DNA of 40,355 nucleotides from a virus, in IMG/VR virus record IMGVR_UViG_3300044960_000297, positions 1 through 40,355 of that record; one strand, given 5' to 3'. A model generated the notes under the pieces. It was not told where the DNA came from, searched no databases, and saw only the letters and a program-made list of their open reading frames with translations. Of the stretch, positions 30,704 to 38,072 are shown piece after piece. The position numbers and the translations under genes are program-made. Numbering within the stretch: the stretch's first letter is position 1; every line of letters starts with the position of its first letter.

Positions 30704-31745
30704 CACCGCAGAAGTGCGACGGCTCAAGGCGCACATTCGGCGTCTTGAGAGGGCGTTACGTGACGCGGAAGAGCGTGAGCTATCCTTCCGGGAGGTAGAG
30801 AAGACGATCTTCGGTCTAGCGGCGGCACCGCACAATAAGCTCACTTTTCTTTCGAAAGAAGAGCCGCCGGCTGTTCATGCCCCCGGGACGCCTGTTTTGT
30901 GCCTGTCGGACTGGCATGTCGGCGAGGTCGTCAAGTCTACCGAAACTGGCGGCATCAATGCTTTCAACAATTCGATCCTTAAGCGGCGCGTGAAGAAGGT
31001 TCTGGCGTCGACCGTAGACATCGCGAATAATCATATGACCAATCCCAAGTATCCGGAAATAGTGACGCCGCTGCTTGGCGATTTCGTCTCGGGGGAAATC
31101 CACGATGAGTTGACCAGGACTAACGACCTTAGCGTATTTCAGTCAATTCTACGGGCCGCCGATCTTTTGACCGACGCCCTTGTCTTGCTGGCCTCAGTAT
31201 TCGGGAAGGTGAGAGCGCCCGCTGTGTGCGGCAATCATGGCCGGGCCGACAAGAAATTCGCCTCCAAGACTTTCACTTTCCGGAATGCCGACTGGCTTAT
31301 CTATCAGATCGTCAGAGCCCGGCTGCAAGAGGCGGGGCTGAACGATAAAGTCATAGTCTCAGTGGATGAGACGAACGAAGCTCTTTTCGACGTCCACGGC
31401 ACGCGGTTCCTCGCCGTTCACGGACACGATCTCGGCGTCAAGGGCGGGGACGGCATGATCGGCCCCCTCGGCCCCATCATGCGTGGCCGGTTGAAGATGG
31501 AGGCTCAGCAGGCTGCCCAGGGGCGGCGCTTTGATGTCCTGCTCATGGGCCACTGGCATTTTGATGTCTACCTGCCGGGCACCGTCGTCTGCGGAACCCT
31601 GAAAGGGTATGACGAATTTGCCAAGGGCGCTCTGCGGGCCAAGCCGGTCCCTCCGTCTCAAACCCTCTTTTTCGTCCACCCGAGTTATGGTATCACTAGC
31701 CATTGGCGCATCTTTGCTGAGCGCCACACGATGAGAAGGAGATAG
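30684..31745 (+). CDS. Metallophosphoesterase, probable nuclease-associated
   Basis: 353 residues from ATG 30684; an in-frame ATG at 30672 is equally possible since neither has a clear ribosome site. After an N-terminal coiled coil (residues 10-40) come calcineurin-type motifs: LSDWHVGE (D76, H78), GDFVSGE (132-138), CGNHGR (N184, H185), VHGHD and MGHWHFD. These bind two metal ions. The set is that of phage SbcD/Mre11-like or DNA-repair phosphoesterases, so a DNA substrate is a fair guess given its neighbours. The start overlaps the resolvase end. Confidence 0.85.
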   Translation: MKTKPTDTAEVRRLKAHIRRLERALRDAEERELSFREVEKTIFGLAAAPHNKLTFLSKEEPPAVHAPGTPVLCLSDWHVGEVVKSTETGGINAFNNSILKRRVKKVLASTVDIANNHMTNPKYPEIVTPLLGDFVSGEIHDELTRTNDLSVFQSILRAADLLTDALVLLASVFGKVRAPAVCGNHGRADKKFASKTFTFRNADWLIYQIVRARLQEAGLNDKVIVSVDETNEALFDVHGTRFLAVHGHDLGVKGGDGMIGPLGPIMRGRLKMEAQQAAQGRRFDVLLMGHWHFDVYLPGTVVCGTLKGYDEFAKGALRAKPVPPSQTLFFVHPSYGITSHWRIFAERHTMRRR

Positions 31746-31751
31746 CACACC

Positions 31752-32066
31752 ATGCCTGACAACACTTCGGCTCGTCTGCTCAACACCGCCGCTGCGCTCG
31801 TCGATGGAGATCGCAAGGCGCGGCACGGCGCGAACAGGCGGGCGGCCTTCGCTGCCACCGCCGCTCTCTGGAACGCATACCTCATGAGCCGGGAAGACCC
31901 GGACGATCTGATTACCGCCAGGGATGTAGCGTGGATGATGGTATTGTTAAAGATTTCGCGATCCAACCAGGGAGATCAGAGCTTCGATGACCACTATGTC
32001 GATGCTTGCGGCTATGCCGCCATCGCCGGCGAAATCTCTATTGACCGATACGGCTCTACAGTCTAA
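31752..32066 (+). CDS. DUF6378-like phage protein, 104 aa
   Basis: The sequence DGDRKARHGANRRAAFAATA, then LWNAYL, LITARDVAWMMVLLKISR and DDHYVDACGYAAIAGEI follows the DUF6378 pattern common in phages: a GDR..HG start, helix, and 'DNYVDAAGYAAL' end. The function of this family is not known to me; its conserved acidic residues recall all-alpha NTP pyrophosphohydrolases, which would fit nucleotide metabolism. AAGGAG precedes the ATG. Confidence 0.8.
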   Translation: MPDNTSARLLNTAAALVDGDRKARHGANRRAAFAATAALWNAYLMSREDPDDLITARDVAWMMVLLKISRSNQGDQSFDDHYVDACGYAAIAGEISIDRYGSTV

Positions 32067-32107
32067 AGAGCGCATGGTATCGTTTCGTCTTACCCGTGAG
32101 AGGGATC

Positions 32108-32365
32108 ATGCCTGAGCAGCTTATGACCATCGCCGAAGCGGCCCGCTACTGCAGCGTCACGCCGAGCGCTATTCGGCGCGCCTTCCGGGAGAGCGGCGGA
32201 CCGCTTCACGAAATGGCGTCGCCCATGCAGTATGGGGCGCGCATCGTGCAGGGGGTCAGCAAGGCAGACGTCGACCGGCTCCGGGCCGCCGGTTTCCTGT
32301 GCAGCCGCCCCGGCCGGCGACGCGGCGGCATCACCCGGCGCAAGGTCTTCAACGCCGCCAGCTAG
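32108..32365 (+). CDS. Small helix-turn-helix DNA-binding protein
   Basis: 85 residues from ATG 32108, with GAGAGGG upstream; a GTG at 32096 is the alternative. MTIAEAARYCSVTPSAIRRA is a typical winged-helix/excisionase-like DNA-binding start. A possible wing (YGARIVQGVSKADVDRLRAA) and a strongly basic tail (RPGRRRGGITRRK) follow. It could regulate phage promoters, for instance the inverted repeat at 1293-1309, or assist primase loading; neither is shown. It is the only clear HTH protein in the window. Confidence 0.75.
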   Translation: MPEQLMTIAEAARYCSVTPSAIRRAFRESGGPLHEMASPMQYGARIVQGVSKADVDRLRAAGFLCSRPGRRRGGITRRKVFNAAS

Positions 32366-32376
32366 GAGGTAGCTCC

Positions 32377-32931
32377 ATGAATGAAGTGCTTGAAGCCGCG
32401 ATCAGGTGGTCGCGGCGGATGGACTGGCCTGTATTCCCAACCCGAAACAAAAAGCCATTGACGGGTGGGCAAAGTTGGAAGACCTACGCCAGCCGAAACC
32501 CGGACAAAATCCGGGCGATGGACTGGGAAGAGGCTGACGGCTACGGTGTCGCCCTGCCGGACGATTGGCTGGTCATCGATCTTGATGCGGTCGACAGCCC
32601 GCACGGGCCTAATCTTGAACCGGCAATGAAGACCTTGAAGAAGGAGATGCCGGGCGCGGCGGAGTGCATCCACAACGGCACGGCGCTTTGCGTTCTCACT
32701 CCGCGCGGCGGGATGCATGCCTATTTCCGGCACGACAAGTCTTTCGACCTCTCGCAGACGAAATACCCGAATGTTGATCTGCGCGTTGGTGGAAAGGGCT
32801 ATGTCGTAGGCCCGGAGAGCCCGGGCTATCATGTCATCATTTGGGGCGAAGCCGACGTGCGCCATGCTCTCAGCAGGCTTGATGCGCCTGTCGCACAGTG
32901 CCTCGCCCCTTTCCTGACCGCCCGGCGCTAA
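32377..32931 (+). CDS. Primase-polymerase (prim-pol) domain protein
   Basis: A 184-residue protein holding just the bifunctional primase/polymerase domain. Motif I is VIDLDAVD (D68, D70), motif II GGMHAYF (H114), motif III NVDLRVGGKGYVVGP (D134). TAGGAGGT gives a strong start. It makes primers for replication. In many phages this domain is fused to the helicase that follows. Here the frame stops at TAA 32929-32931 and the helicase continues in the -1 frame, with a slippery-type heptamer just before the stop, so a fused product by frameshifting is possible. Confidence 0.9.
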   Translation: MNEVLEAAIRWSRRMDWPVFPTRNKKPLTGGQSWKTYASRNPDKIRAMDWEEADGYGVALPDDWLVIDLDAVDSPHGPNLEPAMKTLKKEMPGAAECIHNGTALCVLTPRGGMHAYFRHDKSFDLSQTKYPNVDLRVGGKGYVVGPESPGYHVIIWGEADVRHALSRLDAPVAQCLAPFLTARR

Positions 32932-34337
32932 AAAGCCTATCCGCACAATCAAAGGCTGCTGCGGACCTGCTGCTGGGCGAAAAGGCTGACAATCAGCCGA
33001 GCGGAGAGGACCATCTTCGCTTCGTGCTGGCGTGCCATCTCCGCGATCTCGGCTTCTCGGAAGAGCAGGCCCGAGCCCGGCTGCACGTGTGGAACGAGCA
33101 TGAGTGCCGATATCCTCGGGACCCGGCCGAGATAGACAAGGCGGTCACTAACGCCTACACCTATGCGCGCGATGTGCCCGGCAACCGGGCCATCCCGACT
33201 GCCCATGAAGCTTTCGCCGCCAGGATCGAGGCGGAACAGCCGGAACCCGTGCCAGAGACACCGCTCGGCCGGATGCTGGCCACCCTGCGCTCCTACGGCT
33301 ACAGGGCGCACGGGCACACTGCCGATCAGGTCGACAGCATTCCGCCGCCGTCATGGCTTGTGCCGGGCTACATCATGACCGAAGGCTTTACCCTGCTCTA
33401 CGGTCCGCCCAAGAACGGCAAGAGCTACGTAGCCCTCGATCTTGCCCTTGCGGTCGTGCACGGCAAGCCGTGGCTTGGCCATGTCGCCCTGCCGGTCGAG
33501 CCCGGGGCTGTCCTGTATCTGGCGCTGGAAGGCATGTATGAGACGCTGCGCCGCGCCAAGGCGTGGTGCAAGCATCATGGCGTGGAACCTTCCGACAAGC
33601 TGTATGCCATCAGCGGCCTTCGTTTCTATGACGACAGCATCAATCCGGCGCTAAAGGCTGCCATCGCCGCAATACCGGACCTGCGCTGCATCGTCATTGA
33701 CACCCTGGCCCGGGCCGCCGTGGGGCTGGACGAAAACTCCGCCCGGGACCAGGGCTTCCTGGTCGATCGGCTAGATCGTCTTGCCGAAGATGCCAAGGTG
33801 CCGGTGATCGCCGTGCATCACACGGGCAAGGACGTGTCGCGCGGCACCCGAGGGTCGAACGCTCTGCCCGCAGCCGCCGCAGGGTCCATCCTGGTGCAGC
33901 GGCGCGACGATGGCTGTCTGGCGCTCAGTGTGACGGATATCAGGCGCGGGTCTGGTGGCCGGCCCATGATCTTGCGGCCGATCCCCGTCGAGACCGAGGG
34001 GGAGATCGTGTGGCAGGCGCGGCCGGACATGGAGGCGGACGGTGCGCCGGTGCCGCGCGGCAGCGTGGATGCCGAAATCCTGCGCGCGGTCGTGTCCGCC
34101 CTGTGCTCCGGAGTGGACACGGAAATCATAACCGAGAGCCGCTTCCTTGCGAAAGTCGCAGCCCATGCGCCCGCGCACCTCGACCAGACCGTAGTCAGGC
34201 GGACTGCCGAGCGGCTGCTCGACACGCTGCCGGCCCTGCGCGAGCGCCGCACGGCCCACGGCGTGGCCTTGCTACAACCCGAGGATCGGGCTACATTGGA
34301 GCGTCACTTAGAGGGACACAATGGCGAAGCAGGATAA
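32898..34337 (+). CDS. RepA-like replicative helicase (AAA_25) with primase C-terminal-like region
   Basis: Up to 479 residues if started at GTG 32898, inside the prim-pol gene and without a good ribosome site. Residues 20-95 (SGEDHLRFVLACHLRDLGFS, ARLHVWNEHECRYP) resemble the PriCT module that links prim-pol to helicase. Next come Walker A GPPKNGKS (169-176), VLYLALEGM, Walker B CIVIDTL (D268) and AVHHTGKD with RGTRGSNAL. It would form a hexameric ring unwinding DNA ahead of the polymerase. Lack of an obvious independent start supports production as a fusion by frameshifting or by coupling. Confidence 0.9.
   Translation: MPRPFPDRPALKSLSAQSKAAADLLLGEKADNQPSGEDHLRFVLACHLRDLGFSEEQARARLHVWNEHECRYPRDPAEIDKAVTNAYTYARDVPGNRAIPTAHEAFAARIEAEQPEPVPETPLGRMLATLRSYGYRAHGHTADQVDSIPPPSWLVPGYIMTEGFTLLYGPPKNGKSYVALDLALAVVHGKPWLGHVALPVEPGAVLYLALEGMYETLRRAKAWCKHHGVEPSDKLYAISGLRFYDDSINPALKAAIAAIPDLRCIVIDTLARAAVGLDENSARDQGFLVDRLDRLAEDAKVPVIAVHHTGKDVSRGTRGSNALPAAAAGSILVQRRDDGCLALSVTDIRRGSGGRPMILRPIPVETEGEIVWQARPDMEADGAPVPRGSVDAEILRAVVSALCSGVDTEIITESRFLAKVAAHAPAHLDQTVVRRTAERLLDTLPALRERRTAHGVALLQPEDRATLERHLEGHNGEAG
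32907..32965 (+). promoter_or_regulatory. Candidate -1 ribosomal frameshift site with pseudoknot potential
   Basis: The heptamer C CCT TTC (32907-32913) lies in the prim-pol frame as X XXY YYZ. Slipping by -1 continues into the helicase frame and bypasses the TAA at 32929. Downstream, AGCCT (32934-32938) can pair with AGGCT (32953-32957), and TCCGCA (32940-32945) with TGCGGA (32960-32965). The arms interleave as in an H-type pseudoknot. The spacer of about 20 bases is longer than the usual 5-9, which weakens the case. Confidence 0.4.
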
Positions 34338-34983
34338 CAAGGGCAGGATCGGCATCAACACGGCGGTGCGCGCCGCCATGTCGGCTACTGACCGCGAAGC
34401 GCTGAGAAAGAAGATCGAGGCCATGACGCCTAACGAGCGGGCGGCGCGCCTGACCAGCGTGCGGGCTTACCGCCGGCAGATCGATGTGGCGCTGGTCCAG
34501 GCCATGCAGGGCAAGCTTAGCCCCGGCACGCTCAAGGAGATCGTCGCAGCGGCCCGGGAAGGCGCGGCCCTGCTCATGAGCGAGAAGCTTCTGGAAGCGA
34601 AGAGCATCAAGGACGTCGAGCCGGTGCACGAGGCCGGGCCGGACGGCGGGGCCAAACTGCCCGAATACATCCCGGAGTATCAGAGCGTCAAGGTCGAGCG
34701 CACTACCGGCATCGGGCCGACCGGCGAGCCCATCGATACGACGGTGGTCACGGTCGAGGGCGGGCCGGAGCTTGCGAGGAAGGTCGCTGCTCTTGATGTG
34801 GGGGCGGCCGTTGACCGGCACGTGCCGGAAGCCCTCCCCGAGCAGCCGAAAGAGTCCATGACGGCCAAGCTTACGCGCGAAAGCACCATGGGATCAGGGG
34901 GCACGGCCGTCGCGCCCTCCGACCACACGGTGGACCCCGGCGAGGTCGAATTCGCAGTTGAAGCGGTCGACGATGAGGATTGA
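34321..34983 (+). CDS. Hypothetical protein, 220 aa
   Basis: The ATG at 34321 overlaps the helicase end; AGAGGGA is upstream. The first 110 residues are basic and helical (TDREALRKKIEAMTPNERAA, RQIDVALVQAMQGKLSP, EIVAAAREGAALLMSEKLLE). The rest is acidic and probably disordered, ending AVEAVDDED. A helical head and acidic tail would suit a small terminase or an adaptor, and no other small terminase is seen. The place at the end of the replication operon does not favour that. The function remains unknown. Confidence 0.7.
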   Translation: MAKQDNKGRIGINTAVRAAMSATDREALRKKIEAMTPNERAARLTSVRAYRRQIDVALVQAMQGKLSPGTLKEIVAAAREGAALLMSEKLLEAKSIKDVEPVHEAGPDGGAKLPEYIPEYQSVKVERTTGIGPTGEPIDTTVVTVEGGPELARKVAALDVGAAVDRHVPEALPEQPKESMTAKLTRESTMGSGGTAVAPSDHTVDPGEVEFAVEAVDDED

Positions 34984-35236
34984 GGCTGTCGGGCTGCCGA
35001 TCCACGCAGCCGCCGAAGAGGGGCTTATCAGTCATGACGAGCCCTTGGCGGTAGAACACGTTCCGTCCGGCCATCGCCTAGTAGCGAAGCTAAAGCCGGA
35101 CGGAACGGTCATAACCCTGCACGGTGCCATTCTGCTCGGCTGCGTCACCATCGCAGCCGGGCCAGTCACGTTTCCACCGCCGCGTAAAGAAGACGGAAAC
35201 GAGCCCCCTTCGGCCGCTCTGACGGCAGGCGGTTAG
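34973..35236 (+). CDS. Hypothetical protein, 87 aa, last gene of the rightward operon
   Basis: The ATG at 34973 overlaps the end of the previous gene. The product has a beta-like core (SGHRLVAKLKPDGTVITLHG, AILLGCVTIAAGPVTF) and a charged proline-rich end. It overlaps the 3' end of a minus-strand gene by 71 bases (35166-35236). Both frames look reasonable; this one has the weaker C-terminal part. No family was recognised and no terminator is visible. Confidence 0.55.
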   Translation: MRIEAVGLPIHAAAEEGLISHDEPLAVEHVPSGHRLVAKLKPDGTVITLHGAILLGCVTIAAGPVTFPPPRKEDGNEPPSAALTAGG

Positions 35237-35384
35237 TCGGCAACCATTCGACGACGAAGGTGCCGGTGAGGTTGCCGCTGCGCACCATGATAGCCTCTGG
35301 CAGATCATCCCCGGCCGCCTTGGCGGCTTCCTTGACAGCCTGCGCAGCCGTATTCCAGAGATCGGCATCAGGCCGCTTGCTCAT
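35166..35384 (-). CDS. Hypothetical protein, 72 aa
   Basis: The last gene of the leftward operon. It starts at 35384 with GGAGGG upstream on the minus strand and overlaps the gene before it by 17 bases. The protein starts with a charged helix (MSKRPDADLWNTAAQAVKEA), followed by beta-like stretches (EAIMVRSGNLTGTFVVEWLP, ARFRLLYAAVET). Its 3' end converges with and overlaps the rightward operon. No family was recognised. Confidence 0.6.
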   Translation of the reverse strand: MSKRPDADLWNTAAQAVKEAAKAAGDDLPEAIMVRSGNLTGTFVVEWLPTNRLPSERPKGARFRLLYAAVET

Positions 35385-35607
35385 GCTGACCCTCCGCCGT
35401 ATCAATGAAGAACATGCGCATGTCATAGAGCCGGTATCCGGACGGTGCGCCGGCCTTGTCATAGGTCCAAGCCACCTCCCAGAACACCCGCACCGGACGG
35501 CCTTCAATCGTGCCAGTAACCGCCACAGAAGACAGCAGGCGGTTTATCTCCCAAGCCCTGCGCACATAGCGCTCGGCCCGGGACCTCAGGTCCAATTCAT
35601 CAGCCAT
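35368..35607 (-). CDS. Hypothetical protein, 79 aa
   Basis: It starts at 35607 with GGAG upstream and overlaps the previous gene by eight bases. A helix (LDLRSRAERYVRRAWEINRL) leads into SSVAVTGTIEGRPVRVFWEV and AWTYDKAGAPSGYRLYDMRM, probably a small beta sheet. It ends in an acidic and glutamine-rich tail. No family was recognised. Tight packing supports a real gene. Confidence 0.6.
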   Translation of the reverse strand: MADELDLRSRAERYVRRAWEINRLLSSVAVTGTIEGRPVRVFWEVAWTYDKAGAPSGYRLYDMRMFFIDTAEGQHEQAA

Positions 35608-36004
35608 AGACAGTCTCCTTCTGTTGCAACACGTCTTGCATTTTCAGACCGCGACGCGGCACTGGCCAGACAGCCAGAAGCGTCGAAAGCCATGACGACA
35701 GCACGCCAAGGCGCAGCGCGTCAAGGTCGACATAGGCAGTCCCGCACCACACGAGACGGCAGCCGTCCGCGACAGGCTCCATGACCAAGTATGGCGTCAC
35801 GCTGATGGGCGGCCAGTCCGAAGACGGGCCGAGGGCATTGAGCACACCGTCCAGCAACAGGACGGCATGCACCCGGCCGAGCGGGATCACCCGAAGCCAT
35901 CGCTCCCCATAGACGAAAGAGCAGTAGGCCCTCGGAGCCCGCCACCTGAAACGCACGCCGTCCTTGGGCAAGTGCGCGCAGGACAGATGGACCTCTGGGA
36001 TCAT
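35600..36004 (-). CDS. Hypothetical protein, 134 aa
   Basis: The start at ATG 36004 (MIPEVHLSCAHLPKDG) is chosen because it overlaps the stop of the gene before it by four bases. Cysteines and histidines near the start and tryptophan-rich stretches (FRWRAPRAYCSFVYGERWLR, LSSWLSTLLAVWPV) suggest a compact globular protein. GRVHAVLLLDGVLNAL fits the core. No family was recognised. Confidence 0.6.
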   Translation of the reverse strand: MIPEVHLSCAHLPKDGVRFRWRAPRAYCSFVYGERWLRVIPLGRVHAVLLLDGVLNALGPSSDWPPISVTPYLVMEPVADGCRLVWCGTAYVDLDALRLGVLSSWLSTLLAVWPVPRRGLKMQDVLQQKETVYG

Positions 36005-36297
36005 GGCCGCGCCTGCTCTTCCTCGATCCGGCATGTCTCAAAGCGCGCCGGGTCGATGTGCGTGACGTTGACCTCCCGCACGAAGCGCCTAGCATCCGCT
36101 TCCGCACTTTCGCGGGTGCGGCCGTGCCCGACCATGATGCGGCCAGCCCGGCCGCCAACGTCGAACAGGACCATCCACTCGCCCGGCTTGATGCCGGCAG
36201 TCCGGGCCAGTTTCAGGATTTTAGACGCTTCTGCGTTTCGCGGTGGCGGGTATCCAGCCGCGATAAGCGCGTCGGCAAGCGAGATTGTCTGCACCAT
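36001..36297 (-). CDS. Hypothetical protein, 98 aa
   Basis: The start at 36297 has CGGAG upstream on the minus strand. The product has a short N-terminal helical part (SLADALIAAGYPPPRNAEA) and a beta part (KPGEWMVLFDVGGRAGRIMV). A helix ESAEADARRFVREVNVTHID precedes an acidic end. The overall order (helix, sheet, helix) is regular but matches no family I know. The start codon falls inside a GTGATCCCATGG motif that recurs in the right arm. Confidence 0.6.
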   Translation of the reverse strand: MVQTISLADALIAAGYPPPRNAEASKILKLARTAGIKPGEWMVLFDVGGRAGRIMVGHGRTRESAEADARRFVREVNVTHIDPARFETCRIEEEQARP

Positions 36298-36301
36298 GGG
36301 A

Positions 36302-36517
36302 TCACTCCGTGAGACTCGCATCAAGCCGCAAGATTTCGTCTCGCGCCTTGGCCACATCCAACCAGGCGCGACGGCACACGCGCAACCATCCGATGGCGCG
36401 AGCCCTGGGGTCTGCAAGGCGGCGCGACAGTGCCGCCATGCCCGGGTCGACGGCGGGACGGCCCAGCGCCGGAACCGCCCGCCCCCTCACATCAACGATC
36501 CAGTCTGTCCTGTTCAT
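36302..36517 (-). CDS. Hypothetical protein, 71 aa
   Basis: AAAGGAG precedes the ATG at 36517. The protein is small, basic and rich in Arg, Ala and Trp (DWIVDVRGRAVPALGRP, AIGWLRVCRRAWLDVAKARD). Five bases separate it from the next gene of the operon. No family was recognised. Confidence 0.6.
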   Translation of the reverse strand: MNRTDWIVDVRGRAVPALGRPAVDPGMAALSRRLADPRARAIGWLRVCRRAWLDVAKARDEILRLDASLTE

Positions 36518-36547
36518 GGCTTTCTCCTTTGCTAGCGCCCCGTGGGA

Positions 36548-36901
36548 TCACGTGGCACAGTCGACGTCGGGCCGGAAAGTCCTTACCGGCACCCGGAAGG
36601 TTTCATCATCCCACAGCCTTGCGATAGGGTGCAGCTTGTCGGTCTTCATGAAGAGGTCAGTCGCCCCGTCATGGGCAAACGACTTGACAAAGAGCGGGAT
36701 GTCAAGAACCTGAAACGCGGCATTGATCCGCCGCCGGGTCTCGCGGTCATGGTAGCCGCCCGTAGAGACGAACACGTTGCCATCGCCGTCGACCCGGACG
36801 ATGTTCACTCCATAGTAGGACACGACCGTCTCATGGCGAACGAGGGTGCCCGCGAAAGCGCGGCCGGTCCTCGGGTTGATCAGCTTCTCGCTCTTGCGCA
36901 T
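36548..36901 (-). CDS. Hypothetical protein, 117 aa
   Basis: The start at 36901 lies four bases after the stop of the acidic protein gene. Sequence features include GTLVRHETVVSYYGVNIVRV, GDGNVFVSTGGYHDRETRRR and INAAFQVLDIPLFVKSF. These look like a small alpha/beta domain with several conserved-type glycine and aspartate turns. A similar style appears in small phage proteins of unknown role. The ribosome site is weak (GAAGAG), so coupling with the upstream gene is likely. Confidence 0.65.
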   Translation of the reverse strand: MRKSEKLINPRTGRAFAGTLVRHETVVSYYGVNIVRVDGDGNVFVSTGGYHDRETRRRINAAFQVLDIPLFVKSFAHDGATDLFMKTDKLHPIARLWDDETFRVPVRTFRPDVDCAT

Positions 36902-36905
36902 GGCA

Positions 36906-37412
36906 CTACTCTTCATCCTCTTCATCGTCAGGTTCAGGTTCGAACCCGTAATCCTCCAAATCGTAGTCGTTGACTTCGAAAATGACGCGATCATTAAGGC
37001 CGGTCTCGAAGGCGTCCACCATCTCGCAATGGTTGGGCCAGTCCTCAATGTAGTAGTCCTCAGCGCCGTTCTCTTCCGCCGCCCTGATTGCCTCTTCCTT
37101 GGTCTTGAACGGCCCGATTGCATCGTCCGGGTCTCCATTCAGAACGACAGCAAATCCGCCGTCGCCAAACTTGGAGAAGTCCGGCCCAGCCTTCCATGCG
37201 GCCGAGAGACAGAGCATTTCGTGGTATTGCTTGACGTTCTCGGGCGTGACTACTGAGCCCAGACCTACCCAATCGAAGGTCTTGTTGATCGCATCGCCGA
37301 TGCGGGGCAGGCAGTCCATCGACAGGCCGGTGGCATGACGCCAGCCCTGCCTGTAGGCGTCGGCCAGATAGACGTTCGCTTCATACTCTTTCGGCACAAC
37401 GATCTTAGGCAT
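36906..37412 (-). CDS. Strongly acidic early protein, 168 aa
   Basis: The first gene of the leftward operon, with GGAGGT and two adjacent ATG codons; 37412 is the better spaced. The N-terminal two thirds look globular (KEYEANVYLADAYRQGWRHA, HEMLCLSAAWKAGPDFSKFG, PFKTKEEAIRAAEENGAE). The last 50 residues are extremely acidic, ending DDEEDEE. Early, acidic phage proteins are sometimes DNA mimics that block restriction or other host DNA-binding proteins. That role is an inference from composition and position. Confidence 0.75.
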   Translation of the reverse strand: MPKIVVPKEYEANVYLADAYRQGWRHATGLSMDCLPRIGDAINKTFDWVGLGSVVTPENVKQYHEMLCLSAAWKAGPDFSKFGDGGFAVVLNGDPDDAIGPFKTKEEAIRAAEENGAEDYYIEDWPNHCEMVDAFETGLNDRVIFEVNDYDLEDYGFEPEPDDEEDEE

Positions 37413-37438
37413 CATCACCTCCATCGGTTGCGGGCGCA

Positions 37439-37467
37439 TTGTTATCAGTCCTGCCCGGCTATGTCAA
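37439..37467 (-). promoter_or_regulatory. Sigma70-like promoter for the leftward right-arm operon
   Basis: On the minus strand, TTGACA (37467-37462), 17 bases, then TAACAA (37444-37439, followed by T). The -35 is perfect; the -10 is moderate. The expected start near 37432 lies about 20 bases before the first ATG. It should drive the seven genes from 37412 to 35166. Confidence 0.65.
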
Positions 37468-37572
37468 GCCATTTTCGCGCCCGGCCAGCCGCCACCCGCT
37501 TCATCCTGCCGCCGCCCCCGCAGCGCGCCGGTCACTGGCGCAATGGGCGGGCCGCTATCGGTTCGCGGGACT

Positions 37573-37671
37573 GCCCCATGGGATCACGGCCGATGGCAAT
37601 CGCGCCCCGGGCCTGCATTCCTGCTATGCCTTCCGGGCATGGCTTGCTGGCATGAATTTTGCGCAAACCTG
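37573..37671. repeat. Copy A of a roughly 95-bp duplicated intergenic block
   Basis: The first 32 bases (37573-37604) are identical to 38870-38901, and CTGGCATGAATTTTGCGCA (37647-37665) is identical to 38943-38961. The spacing between the two blocks differs by one base (74 against 73). The intervening bases are partly conserved. Copy A precedes, and copy B follows, the rightward operon 37851-38822. Confidence 0.85.
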
Positions 37672-37850
37672 CTATGTGTCTGGCGCATGCCGGATGCCAT
37701 GCGTGCTGATCATACCTTCCGAGCCCGGGTTGTGTCCAGCAGATATAGCTTTAGTGCAGATCTGACATGTGATAAAAGCGCGGCTCCCGCTTGCCGGTTC
37801 GTGGGACTATCGCATTGCGGCATCGTGCCGTGTCCACTAGGAGAGTGACA

Positions 37851-38072
37851 ATGGTGCACGAATGGGAGCATGATCGCATCGCGGATCGTCTTGTCACACT
37901 GGCGTTGCGGGCAGAGCGTGACGGCCGCTTGCGCTTCGCGGCAGCACTCTACCGCGCGGCCGGGACGATCTTCGCTGCGGTCGCACGTGATGCGAGCGAT
38001 CCGGATGCACGCCACTATGCGGCACTCTGCCGCGAATGGGCACGTAAGGCAATCGGAGGCGACAATGAGTAA
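37851..38072 (+). CDS. Small helical early protein, 73 aa, tandem paralogue 1
   Basis: AGGAGAG precedes the ATG. The body is a helical hairpin of TPR-like character (LVTLALRAERDGRLRFAAAL, YRAAGTIFAAVARDA, ARHYAALCREWARK) ending in AIGGDNE. It resembles the next gene in AA(A/S)LYRxA, VA and Y(A/V)AL positions and in the identical last seven residues. The end of this gene also carries the ribosome site and start of the next one. The function is unknown. Confidence 0.65.
   Translation: MVHEWEHDRIADRLVTLALRAERDGRLRFAAALYRAAGTIFAAVARDASDPDARHYAALCREWARKAIGGDNE

Larger units (their letters stand above)
37413..37850. other. Non-coding divergent region with repeat copy A
   Basis: No gene is supported here. 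The region lies between the starts of the leftward and rightward right-arm operons. It holds the leftward promoter (37439-37467), repeat copy A, several GGCATG/CATGCC words, and an extended -10 candidate TGTGATAAA at 37769-37776. No good -35 accompanies that candidate, which might serve the rightward operon. Confidence 0.6.

Noticed and set aside
36940-36960. GGTTCGAACCC, resembling a tRNA T-arm
   Set aside because: It encodes part of the acidic protein tail (GFEPEP on the minus strand); no acceptor stem or anticodon arm can be built around it. No tRNA was found elsewhere by eye.
37439-37765. Plus-strand open frames in the divergent region, and a similar one at 38875-39060 starting MGSRPMAIA
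   Set aside because: They share sequence only because the 95-bp block is duplicated; Cys/Pro/His/Met-rich composition and absent ribosome sites argue against genes.
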